Shown: piece after piece, positions 15,795 to 23,464 of the stretch
Layout of the letters: each line of letters starts with the position of its first letter
Numbering within the stretch: position 1 is the stretch's first letter
From: Rhodoplanes sp. Z2-YC6860
Lineage (GTDB): Bacteria > Pseudomonadota > Alphaproteobacteria > Rhizobiales > Xanthobacteraceae
Assembly: GCF_001579845.1 (NCBI RefSeq)
Contig: NZ_CP007440.1
Span: 7,524,029 to 7,588,028 of the forward strand
Direction of reading: 5' to 3'
Length of the DNA: 64,000 nt
Position numbers and translations under genes: made by a program
The notes under the pieces: model-generated
Database searches by the model: none
Told to the model about the DNA's origin: nothing
Seen by the model: only the letters and a program-made list of their open reading frames with translations

Positions 15795-17012
15795 TCAGTA
15801 TTGCCCTTCCAGTGGCAAGCCGAAGGTGAACTGACCGTACATCGACATGACAGCGTCGAAGTTGAGGCTGATGTGGTGGTTGACCGCGGCCACGTCGCGC
15901 CAGGCGCGCTGCAGCGGATGACCGTGTTGCAGGCAGCGGCCGCCGGCGGCGTCGAAGATCAGGTCGACCGCCGTCTTGGCCTCCTGCGCGATGAAAGATT
16001 GGGTGCGCCGGGCCAGTAGCCGCGTCGCCATCGATTGTTTGCCGTCCTGCCTGACCTCGCGCTCGGCAACGTCCACCACGTGCTGCGCCGACAGCCGGCA
16101 CGCGTCGATGCGCGCGGCCGCCTCGCCGACGCGTTTCTGGATGGTCTGGAAGTCGGCGATCCGCTTGCCGCCGAGCACCACCGCGCCGTGCGTCTGACGC
16201 ACTTTGTTTTCGTCAATGAACCGCTCCAAGGCTCCGGCGGCCGCCGCGACCGCGGGCATGGCCAAGGCGAAGGGCACCTCGGTCAAAAGCGACACGCGAT
16301 AGAGCGGGTTTTTGTTCGATTCCGCGCCCGGCGCGGTGCTGCCGACGGCATCGGAGAAACGCAGAACCCTGTGAGCTGGCACAAACGCATTGTCGACGAG
16401 GACATCGTAACTGCCGGTCCCGGCGAGGCCGACAGGACGCCAGCTCTCCCAATCGATCTTGTAATCGGCCTTCGGCACCAGCGTGAAAGCCGGGACCGGC
16501 TTGCCTTCGGGCCCGACCGGCAGCATCGCGCCGCAGAGATTCCATGCGGCGCCGGGCGAGCCCGAGGAAAACGGAAATCGTCCTGACAGCCGGTAGCCGC
16601 CCTCTACCACCGTCGCCTTGCCGATCGGCGCGTAGGAGCCGGAGATGAAGGCGTCCGGGTTCCCGGACCACATCTCGTCCTGCGCCTGTTTCGGAAACAA
16701 TCCGCCGAGCCAGCTATGCGCCATGTAGAGACCGCACACCCAGGCCGATGAGGCGCAGACCTTGCCGATCACGAAACTGGTCTCAAGCATGGCTGAGAAG
16801 CCCATTTCGTGCCCGCCATAGGCTGCCGGCAGCAGAGTCTTATGCAGGCCGGTCTCGCGAAACAGCCCAACGGCTTCGTCCGACACCCGGCAATTGGCCT
16901 CGCATTGCGCCGCACGCTCGGCGAACCCGGCGACCAGGGCATGTCCGCGGGCGATCAGATCTTCGTAAGCCGGGGCTTTGACGGCATGACCGGAAACGGT
17001 CGCAATGCTCAT
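15795..17012 (-). CDS. Acyl-CoA dehydrogenase-fold flavin monooxygenase (HsaA/HpaB-C2-like)
   Basis: A 405-aa protein with the acyl-CoA dehydrogenase fold, but with motifs of the two-component flavin hydroxylases: RETGLHKTLLPAAYGGHEMGF near the N-terminus, SSAWVCGLYMAHSWLGGLFP, a SGRFPFSSGSPGAAWNLCGAML strand, and C-terminal GGRCLQHGHPLQRAWRDVAAVNHHISLNFD. Relatives such as HsaA, or the oxygenase of 4-hydroxyphenylacetate hydroxylase, use reduced flavin and O2 to hydroxylate phenolic rings. No flavin reductase is encoded beside it. It is the last gene of the minus-strand catabolic run (FAD subunit, Mo subunit, unknown, UbiD, FeS subunit, this gene). Confidence 0.85.
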   Translation of the reverse strand: MSIATVSGHAVKAPAYEDLIARGHALVAGFAERAAQCEANCRVSDEAVGLFRETGLHKTLLPAAYGGHEMGFSAMLETSFVIGKVCASSAWVCGLYMAHSWLGGLFPKQAQDEMWSGNPDAFISGSYAPIGKATVVEGGYRLSGRFPFSSGSPGAAWNLCGAMLPVGPEGKPVPAFTLVPKADYKIDWESWRPVGLAGTGSYDVLVDNAFVPAHRVLRFSDAVGSTAPGAESNKNPLYRVSLLTEVPFALAMPAVAAAAGALERFIDENKVRQTHGAVVLGGKRIADFQTIQKRVGEAAARIDACRLSAQHVVDVAEREVRQDGKQSMATRLLARRTQSFIAQEAKTAVDLIFDAAGGRCLQHGHPLQRAWRDVAAVNHHISLNFDAVMSMYGQFTFGLPLEGQY

Positions 17013-17087
17013 GGCTCGTGTCCTCGATGGCGTGGGTCACTATAACAGTGCCACGCAACCCGGAACGCGAGGATTTGGAGGTCGCCT

Positions 17088-17663
17088 TTACCGGCCGAGC
17101 ATTTCCGGTTCGGCCGGAGCTTCGTCCTGAGCGGTCTCGTGCGACGGGTCGATCTCGGCCGGCGGCGCCTCGACCACCTCTGGCAGCGGCGGTCGCATCT
17201 CGTCGCGCGCTGCATGCACGGCGCGGATGATGCCCTGATAGCCGGTGCAACGGCAAAGGTTCGACGACAGGACCTCGATCAGCTCCTCGTCAGTGATGTG
17301 CGGGTTCTTTTCCAACGCGCTCGCAGTCAGCATCAGGAAGCCCGGCGTGCAGAAGCCGCATTGCAGGCCGTGATGCGTCATGAAGGCGCGCTGCAACGGA
17401 TGCAGCACGCCGTTCTTGGCGAGCCCCTCGACGGTGCGGATCGGCTTGCCCTGGGCCTGCACCGCGAACATCAGACAGGCGCGCACCGCCTCGCCGCCGA
17501 CAATCACCGTGCAGGCGCCGCAGAAGCCATGCTCGCAGCCGATATGCGTGCCGGTGAGTCCGCAGTCGTCCCGGATGGTGTCGACCAGCGTCTTGCGCGA
17601 CTCGACGCGCACCGCGTGGTCGCGGCCGTTGATGTTCAGCGTGAGGTCGAGCTTGTCATTCAT
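17088..17663 (-). CDS. 2Fe-2S subunit of a molybdenum hydroxylase, with C-terminal extension
   Basis: A 191-aa FeS subunit. Cluster ligands are in IGCEHGFCGACTVIVGG plus RACLMF, and in CGFCTPGF plus CRCTGYQGI. After the usual end at about residue 160 it adds about 30 acidic, proline-rich residues (LPEVVEAPPAEIDPSHETAQDEAPAEPE), which the copy at 10944 lacks. It probably serves the FAD and molybdopterin subunits at 20076-23266 on the same strand. It is separated from them by the UbiD gene and two repeat elements, an unusual split of a three-subunit enzyme. Confidence 0.92.
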   Translation of the reverse strand: MNDKLDLTLNINGRDHAVRVESRKTLVDTIRDDCGLTGTHIGCEHGFCGACTVIVGGEAVRACLMFAVQAQGKPIRTVEGLAKNGVLHPLQRAFMTHHGLQCGFCTPGFLMLTASALEKNPHITDEELIEVLSSNLCRCTGYQGIIRAVHAARDEMRPPLPEVVEAPPAEIDPSHETAQDEAPAEPEMLGR

Positions 17664-17693
17664 GCTTGGCTTCAGTTCTTACCGCATAACGCG

Positions 17694-17846
17694 CTCTCGT
17701 GTCCCGGACGCGGTGCAGCGCGTAGCGTAAGCGAAGCGGTGCACCGCTGATCCGGGACCCCGGTTTCTTTCTTGGCAAGGATAGCAACCGGGGTCCCGGG
17801 TCTGCAGCGCATCACTTCGTGCTGCGCTGCGCCCGGGACACGAGAG
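17694..17846. repeat. Class B paired-hairpin intergenic repeat, short form without a gene
   Basis: Two inverted hairpin halves bounded by CTCTCG and CGAGAG. Each half has a GTCCCGG/CCGGGAC-type stem with a GC-rich tip. They are separated by 24 bp between the inner CCCCGGTT and AACCGGGG ends. The same outer and inner borders enclose a GIY-YIG gene at 28051-28493. Confidence 0.8.
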
Positions 17847-17870
17847 CTGTTGTGCCGAAAATACATCGCC

Positions 17871-19340
17871 TTACTTCGGCAGGAACGCGCCGAACTTGCC
17901 GCGGACCAGCTCCTCGACCTCGTTACTGGCGCGCACCACGATCGGGAAGGTGTCGCGCCGGCTGAACGGCTTGCAGGCATCGATGACGACGCGGGCGTTG
18001 CGCGGATCGGTTTCCGAATAGGCCATCGGATCAAGCGCCGACGACCAGCAGCCGCGCAGGATTTCCATGCCCTCGCGCGGATCGCAACGCGTGCACATCG
18101 CCCAGATCACCTTGTCCATGTTGGCGGGGTCGATGTCCTCGTCCACCACCACGACGAAACGGTTCACATAGGCGCCGGCGTGGCACTGCGACGCAATGAG
18201 GCCGGCCTGCTTGGCGTGGCCGGCATACATCTGCTTGATCGATACCGTGAGCCAGAGCCGGCTGCCGCCGGCGGCATGCGACCACACGCCCCGCACCTCC
18301 GGCACGCCCGCGGCTTCGAGCTGATTCCACACCGCGCCCGAGCGATACGAGCCGCGATAGAACGAGTCGTCATCGGGCGGAATGCCGGGGATCGCGCCGA
18401 GCAGGATCGGATCGTCGCGATACATCATCGTTTCGATGCGGATCCGCGGCTCCTTCTTCAGACCGCCGGCGTAGTAGCCGGTCCACTCGCCGAGCGGGCC
18501 CTCGTCGATCTTGTCGTTGGGATGGATGAAGCCCTCGAAGGCGATCTCGGCATGCGCCGGGATCGGAAGCCCCGTCTTCGGGCCCTTGATCACCTGCACG
18601 GGCTCGCCGAGCAGACCGCCGGCCGCGTCGTATTCGTTCTTGCCGTGTGGGATTTCCAGGCCCGCGATCATGAACAGCGCCGGGTGCATGCCGCACACCA
18701 CCGCAACCGGGCACGGCTGGCCGCGCTCGTGATACTTCTTCTGGATCATGTCGCCGTGCTTGCCCTTGGAGCACATCACGGTGGCGACGTTCTTGTCGTG
18801 AGCCTGCACGCGGTAGGCGCCGTAGTTGATCCAGCCGGTGTCCGGATCGCGCATGATCACCATGTCACCGGTGCCGATGTAGTAGCCGCCGTCGTGCTCG
18901 TGCCAGCGCGGCACCGGAATCTTGAACAGGTCGATATCGTCGCCGGTCTTGACGTTCTCGAGGAGCGCGCCGCTCGCGACCTCCACCGGCGGAATGGTCT
19001 TGGCGTCCTTCATGTACTTGCGCCAATGCCGGACCAGCTCGATCTCGGTGCCGTCGGCCGGATTGCCCATCGTCATGTTGATGCGGCGGATGGAAGTCAG
19101 AAGGTTCGCGAGGATGCGATGGCCCTTCGGATAGCCCGGGATGTTGTCGAACAGCACCAGCGGATTGCCGATCTTGCGCTGGAAGATGTCGACGATGCCG
19201 CCGATCTCGCGCTCCCGCTCGGCGCCGTCGATATGCGTCACCTCGCCGGCGGCCTCCATCTCGGCGAGCCAGGCACGGAGGTCCTGTTTCGGAGCGTTGG
19301 ATTTGGCGGCAGCGGTGCGCGGATCGACGTTGGTGTTCAT
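17871..19340 (-). CDS. UbiD-family prenylated-flavin decarboxylase
   Basis: A 489-aa UbiD-family enzyme. Family features in order are LRAWLAEMEAAGEV near the N-terminus, RWHEHDGGYYIGTGDMVI, GKHGDMIQKKY, PAHAEIAFEGFIHP, and the catalytic acidic motif IDEGPLGEWTGYY (Glu pair around residues 285-290). Later blocks are FVVVVDEDIDPANMDKVIWAMCTRCDP and RRDTFPIVVRASNE. UbiD enzymes reversibly decarboxylate aromatic, heteroaromatic or alpha,beta-unsaturated acids using prenyl-FMN made by UbiX; no ubiX is visible here. Its place among molybdenum hydroxylase genes suggests decarboxylation of a hydroxylated aromatic or heterocyclic acid. It is not the ubiquinone-pathway UbiD by context. Confidence 0.93.
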   Translation of the reverse strand: MNTNVDPRTAAAKSNAPKQDLRAWLAEMEAAGEVTHIDGAEREREIGGIVDIFQRKIGNPLVLFDNIPGYPKGHRILANLLTSIRRINMTMGNPADGTEIELVRHWRKYMKDAKTIPPVEVASGALLENVKTGDDIDLFKIPVPRWHEHDGGYYIGTGDMVIMRDPDTGWINYGAYRVQAHDKNVATVMCSKGKHGDMIQKKYHERGQPCPVAVVCGMHPALFMIAGLEIPHGKNEYDAAGGLLGEPVQVIKGPKTGLPIPAHAEIAFEGFIHPNDKIDEGPLGEWTGYYAGGLKKEPRIRIETMMYRDDPILLGAIPGIPPDDDSFYRGSYRSGAVWNQLEAAGVPEVRGVWSHAAGGSRLWLTVSIKQMYAGHAKQAGLIASQCHAGAYVNRFVVVVDEDIDPANMDKVIWAMCTRCDPREGMEILRGCWSSALDPMAYSETDPRNARVVIDACKPFSRRDTFPIVVRASNEVEELVRGKFGAFLPK

Positions 19341-19422
19341 GACGATGGTCCAGTTCCGGAGAAGCAGGGAGTATAACGCATCGTCTCGCTATCGCACTAA
19401 GAAGCTAGCGAAAAGCTCCGAC

Positions 19423-19529
19423 GTCATTCCGGGGCGCACGCGCAGCGTGCGAACCCGGAATCCAGATGAACAGGCAGTCCCGATTTGACTGAATTCCGGG
19501 TTCGCGCCTTCGGCGCGCCCCGGAATGAC
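19423..19529. repeat. Class A paired-hairpin intergenic repeat, copy 2
   Basis: Bounded by GTCATTCC and GGAATGAC like copy 1 at 13485-13586. The left tip (GCACGCGCAGCGTGC) and right tip (GCGCCTTCGGCGC) differ in sequence from copy 1, yet each still folds, so pairing rather than sequence is kept. It lies between the UbiD gene and the unknown exported protein gene. Confidence 0.75.
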
Positions 19530-19534
19530 CGAAG

Positions 19535-20050
19535 CTAACGGAGCGCAAAACGCCGCGTGGCGATCTTTCTCTTCTCGTTCCACACTTCGGCACGCCACGT
19601 GCCTTTGACGATCTGTTCTTCGCTGCGGAACTCGAACGTCTTCGAAATCTCGTCGCCCAGCTTCGCTGTGCCGTCCTCGACGATCTCACGCGAGAACTTG
19701 CCGGTCTTGGGGTCCTTGATGCCGGGCCGTGGCGTCCGCCACACGATGCGCATCGCGACCTCGGCGCCCTTCGGCTCGCCGACCGGGCGGAACACCATGG
19801 TGAATTTGGTGCCAACCTTCACGCCGGTCCGGAGCATGGTGCGGGTGAAGAATTTCTCACGGAACTTGCCGCGCTTCACCTTTTCGCCGGGGCCATCAAA
19901 GCTCGCCGAAACCATGTCGACATATTCGATGTGCGGCACGGACTTCTCCGGCGCCGCCGTTTCGGTTTTCGACTGCGCCTGCGCCTGACTGGCCAATGCC
20001 AGCACTGCCGCACAGATAAAAGCTGCGCGGATCAAGCTTCCAGATGTCAT
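19535..20050 (-). CDS. Exported protein of unknown function, possibly DUF3859-like
   Basis: A 171-aa protein; the ATG at 20050 follows GGAG with suitable spacing, and the upstream TTG is not needed. The signal peptide ends near ASQAQA. The mature part is beta-rich and charged (HIEYVDMVSASFDGPGEKVKR, VGTKFTMVFRPVGEPKGAEV, FRSEEQIVKGTWRAEVWNEKRK). Its ending, a GxWxxEVW strand before a final basic strand, loosely recalls DUF3859, but I am not sure of this family. It sits 25 bp downstream of the molybdopterin subunit, probably in the same transcript. Confidence 0.7.
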   Translation of the reverse strand: MTSGSLIRAAFICAAVLALASQAQAQSKTETAAPEKSVPHIEYVDMVSASFDGPGEKVKRGKFREKFFTRTMLRTGVKVGTKFTMVFRPVGEPKGAEVAMRIVWRTPRPGIKDPKTGKFSREIVEDGTAKLGDEISKTFEFRSEEQIVKGTWRAEVWNEKRKIATRRFALR

Positions 20051-20075
20051 CAAATGCTCCTGCCCCGATGGGCCA

Positions 20076-22394
20076 TTAATGCTTGCCGTCGATGATCGCC
20101 TTCAAGCGTTGCGGCGTTACCGGCAATTCGGTGATCGCCCCCGGAATTCCAATAGCATCGTCGATGGCCGATGCAATCGCACCGCCGACCGCATTCACAC
20201 CGCTCTCGCCCGCGCCTTTGATCCCTAACGGATTCAACGGGGTCGGGTGATCCTCCATCAGGAGGATTTCGATGTCCGGCACCTCTTTCACCGTCGGCAG
20301 CAGATAATCGCCGAAGGTGGAGGACAGCGGATCGCCGCGCTGGTTGTAGGTGAACTCTTCCATCAGCGCGCCGCCCAGGCCTTGGGCAAAGCCGCCGGCG
20401 ATCTGACCTTTGACCAGCATGGGGTTGAGCGCACGGCCGACGTCGTAGCTGACCAGATAGCGCAGGACCTTCACGCCACCGGTATCCGGATCGACCTTCA
20501 CCACGGCAAGATGATTGCCGTAGGGATAGACTTGGTGCTCCGTATAAAACCAGCCGTCGGACGAGAGCCCGGGTTCGCGGTCGCCTCGGACCTTGGAACT
20601 GGGCCCGAGTGCAGCCGCGATCTGACCGAGTGACACCGAGGGCCCGCTCTTCCTTCCGGCGATCACCACCTCGCCGTTGACGATGTCGAGCGTGTCGGCC
20701 GGCGACTGCAGCAGCTCGGCCGCCATGTCGAGCGCTTTCTTGCGCACGTTGAGCGCCGCGACGCGGGTCGCGGACGCCGTCATCACCGTGGCACGCGAGG
20801 CGTGCGCACCGATGCCGTGCTCGATGCGATTGGTCTGGCCGTGGATGACACGCATCTTCTTGTAGTCGGTGCCGAGGAATTCGGCCGCGACCTGCGCCAT
20901 CACGGTCTCGAAGCCCTGCCCGATCGACGCGCCGCCGGTGATGACCTCGACGAAACCCGACGTATCGACCTGGATGCGCACGCCGTCAGCCGGACCGAGA
21001 CCCGACTTCTCGACGAACATCGCGAGGCCGACGCCGACCATCTCGCCTTTGGCGCGACGCGCGGCAAGCTCCCGGTTGAGTTTCGGCCACTCCACATACG
21101 CGAGCGTGGCGTCGAGCAGCTTGTGGTAGTCGCCCGAGTCGAAATGGATCTCTTCGCCGAGCGCCTCGAGCGGCCGCTTGAACGGCATCTCCTCGACCGT
21201 GACGGCATTCCTGCGACGCACATGGATCGGATCGAGCCGCAACTGATGCGCAATGGCGTCGACCAGGCGCTCGCGCACGAAGGTGGTCTCGAAGCGTCCC
21301 GGCGCGCGATAGGTCGCGGCCGGCGTCTTGTTGGTCAGGCGGAAATGGCACGTCGCCCGGTAGGCGCCGGGCACGCGATAGGGCCCCGGCAGGATGCCGC
21401 AGGTCATCATCGCGACGCGCGTCGCGTGCGTGCGCACATAGGCGCCGTTGTCGTGGAAGATCTCGTCGTCGATGGCGAGGATCTCGCCCTCGTCCGTGAC
21501 CGCCGCGCGAATGTGATGATGCTGGTTGCGCGAATGGTTGGCGGCGATCAGATGCTCGCGCCGGTCTTCGATCCATTTCACCGGCCGCTCGAAGCGGATC
21601 GCCGCGACGCAGACCAGGATGTCCTCGGGATAGATTTCGCCACGGATGCCGAAGCCGCCGCCGACATGAGCTTCGAAACATTGCACCGAGGACGGCGCGC
21701 GATTGAGCATGCGCGCGATCAGCTCTTTGTTCCGGTGCGGCACCTTCGCTGCGCCATGCAGCTCAACGACGTCGCGTGACGCGTCGTAATTCCCGATGGC
21801 GCCGCGCGTCTCCAGCGGCACGCCGGAGTGCCGGCCGCTGGTGAGCTTCAATTCGACAATATGTGGCGCGGCCCCGAACACCGCTTCGACGTCGCCATAC
21901 CCCTGATGCAGGATGTCGGCTTCGGTGTCGCGGGCGAACGAGAACTCGCCGGGCTCGTCGCGGGCATCGAGCAGCGCCGGCAGCTCTTCGACTTCCATGG
22001 TGACGAGGTCGCCGGCGTCCTCGGCCACATAAGGATCCTCGGCGAACACCACGGCGATCGGCTCGCCGACATAGCGCACCTTGTGTTGCGCCAGCACCGG
22101 CTGGCGATAGGGCGCGAGTTTCTCGATCGAACCTTCGCGGAAATCAATCGGCGGCACATCGGCAATGTCGTCTGCGGTCCACACCGCGACCACGCCCGGC
22201 ACATCGCGCGCCGCATCGGTGTAGATCGATTTGATGTTGGCGTGGGCGTGGTTGGAGCGCACCACGCGCATGTGAAGCTGGCGCGCGAAGTTGATATCCG
22301 CGGCAAAGCGACCGCGCCCGGTGACCAGCGGCGGGTCTTCGACGCGCTCGACCGGCTTTCCGATCCAGACGGAGGGACGTGGCGCGTCGTTCAT
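20076..22394 (-). CDS. Molybdenum hydroxylase large (molybdopterin) subunit
   Basis: A complete 772-aa subunit of the XDH/aldehyde oxidase family. Motifs in order are IGKPVERVEDPPLVTGRGRF at the start, HVGGGFGIRGE (about residue 245), YRAPGRFETTFVRERLVDAI (about 365), GASIGQGFETVMAQVAAEF, GAHASRATVMT, and IKGAGESGVNAVGGA with the catalytic Glu near the C-terminus. Its start overlaps the stop of the FAD subunit by four bases (ATGA), a standard translational coupling. The FeS partner is probably the gene at 17088-17663. The absence of the CoxL AYxCSFR loop argues against CO oxidation. An aromatic or heterocyclic substrate is likely from the context. Confidence 0.93.
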   Translation of the reverse strand: MNDAPRPSVWIGKPVERVEDPPLVTGRGRFAADINFARQLHMRVVRSNHAHANIKSIYTDAARDVPGVVAVWTADDIADVPPIDFREGSIEKLAPYRQPVLAQHKVRYVGEPIAVVFAEDPYVAEDAGDLVTMEVEELPALLDARDEPGEFSFARDTEADILHQGYGDVEAVFGAAPHIVELKLTSGRHSGVPLETRGAIGNYDASRDVVELHGAAKVPHRNKELIARMLNRAPSSVQCFEAHVGGGFGIRGEIYPEDILVCVAAIRFERPVKWIEDRREHLIAANHSRNQHHHIRAAVTDEGEILAIDDEIFHDNGAYVRTHATRVAMMTCGILPGPYRVPGAYRATCHFRLTNKTPAATYRAPGRFETTFVRERLVDAIAHQLRLDPIHVRRRNAVTVEEMPFKRPLEALGEEIHFDSGDYHKLLDATLAYVEWPKLNRELAARRAKGEMVGVGLAMFVEKSGLGPADGVRIQVDTSGFVEVITGGASIGQGFETVMAQVAAEFLGTDYKKMRVIHGQTNRIEHGIGAHASRATVMTASATRVAALNVRKKALDMAAELLQSPADTLDIVNGEVVIAGRKSGPSVSLGQIAAALGPSSKVRGDREPGLSSDGWFYTEHQVYPYGNHLAVVKVDPDTGGVKVLRYLVSYDVGRALNPMLVKGQIAGGFAQGLGGALMEEFTYNQRGDPLSSTFGDYLLPTVKEVPDIEILLMEDHPTPLNPLGIKGAGESGVNAVGGAIASAIDDAIGIPGAITELPVTPQRLKAIIDGKH

Positions 22395-23266
22395 TCGTCG
22401 GTCTCTGCCGGGTTGGCGTTCTGCAGCGCACGGATCACCATGGTGCGCACGATGCCGAGCCGATAGTCGGCGCTGATGTTGTCATCTTCGAGCGGGTCGA
22501 TGGCCTTGGCGGCGGCGTGGGCCGCCGCCTGGAAGGTGCCGAGGTTCGGCGGCCGGCCGATCAGGGCACGCTCGGCCTCGATGATGCGTCGCGGCGCGGC
22601 CTCGGCGCCGCCGACCGCAATCCGCATGTCGCTCATGATGCCGCCCTTGAGCCGGTAGCTCGCGACCGCCATCGCAATTCCGTAATCGCCGCCACGGCGG
22701 CTGAACTCGGCGAAGCCCGCGTAGGTATCCTGCGACAGGATCGGCAGCCGCACCTCGGTGAGGAGTTCGTCCTCGCGCAGCGCCGTGGTCATGATGCTCT
22801 GGAAGAAATCGCGCGCCGGAATGAGCCGCGCCCCGCCCTTCTTGCTCTCGGCCAGCATGTCGGCATCGAGCGCGGCGGCGACCGTGCACCATTCCGACGC
22901 CGGGTCGGCATGCGCGATGCTGCCGCAGAAGGTGCCGCGGGTGCGGATGGGCTGGTGGGCGATGTGCTTGACGACCTCGGACAGGAGCCGACCGAGTGGA
23001 CCGTCATCGATCGGCTTTTCGAACGCCGAATGGCGCGTGCCCGCGCCGATGTGCAGCTTGCCGTCCTTGATTTCGAGATAGTTCAGCTCGCTGACGCCGT
23101 TGATGTCGACGAGATGCTTGGGTTTCGCCAACCGGAACGCCATGGTCGGCACGAGGCTCTGGCCGCCGGCGATCACACGGCCGTCGTCATCGGCAAATTC
23201 GGCCAGCAGCGCGAGGGTTTCGTCGACGGTCTTGGGGGCGTGATACTGGAACGGGGCGGGCTTCAT
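22391..23266 (-). CDS. FAD-binding subunit of a molybdenum hydroxylase
   Basis: A 291-aa FAD subunit; ATG 23266 gives MKPAPFQYHAPKTVDETLALL, parallel to the start of the homologue at 12367. FAD motifs are VIAGGQSLVPTMAFR and RGTFCGSIAHADPASEW; the second has Phe-Cys where the family usually has Ile-Gly, a small departure in the FAD pyrophosphate loop. It is the first gene of the minus-strand run and is divergent from another molybdopterin subunit gene that starts 198 bp away. Confidence 0.92.
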   Translation of the reverse strand: MKPAPFQYHAPKTVDETLALLAEFADDDGRVIAGGQSLVPTMAFRLAKPKHLVDINGVSELNYLEIKDGKLHIGAGTRHSAFEKPIDDGPLGRLLSEVVKHIAHQPIRTRGTFCGSIAHADPASEWCTVAAALDADMLAESKKGGARLIPARDFFQSIMTTALREDELLTEVRLPILSQDTYAGFAEFSRRGGDYGIAMAVASYRLKGGIMSDMRIAVGGAEAAPRRIIEAERALIGRPPNLGTFQAAAHAAAKAIDPLEDDNISADYRLGIVRTMVIRALQNANPAETDE

Positions 23267-23464
23267 AATAAGGACTGTCGATCCCCGTTGGGCTTGCCTC
23301 AATGCAAAACGAAGGCGGGAGCATAGGGCCGAGCTTCGGGCGCTTCAATGCTTTGAAAGCGCGGGCATTTTTCGGCCATCCGGCACGGATGCATAGCCCA
23401 TCCATTGGCCGGGACGCGCGTCCAAGGCTATAAGCGGCGGCCTCCACCGCCTGCTCTCACAGCC

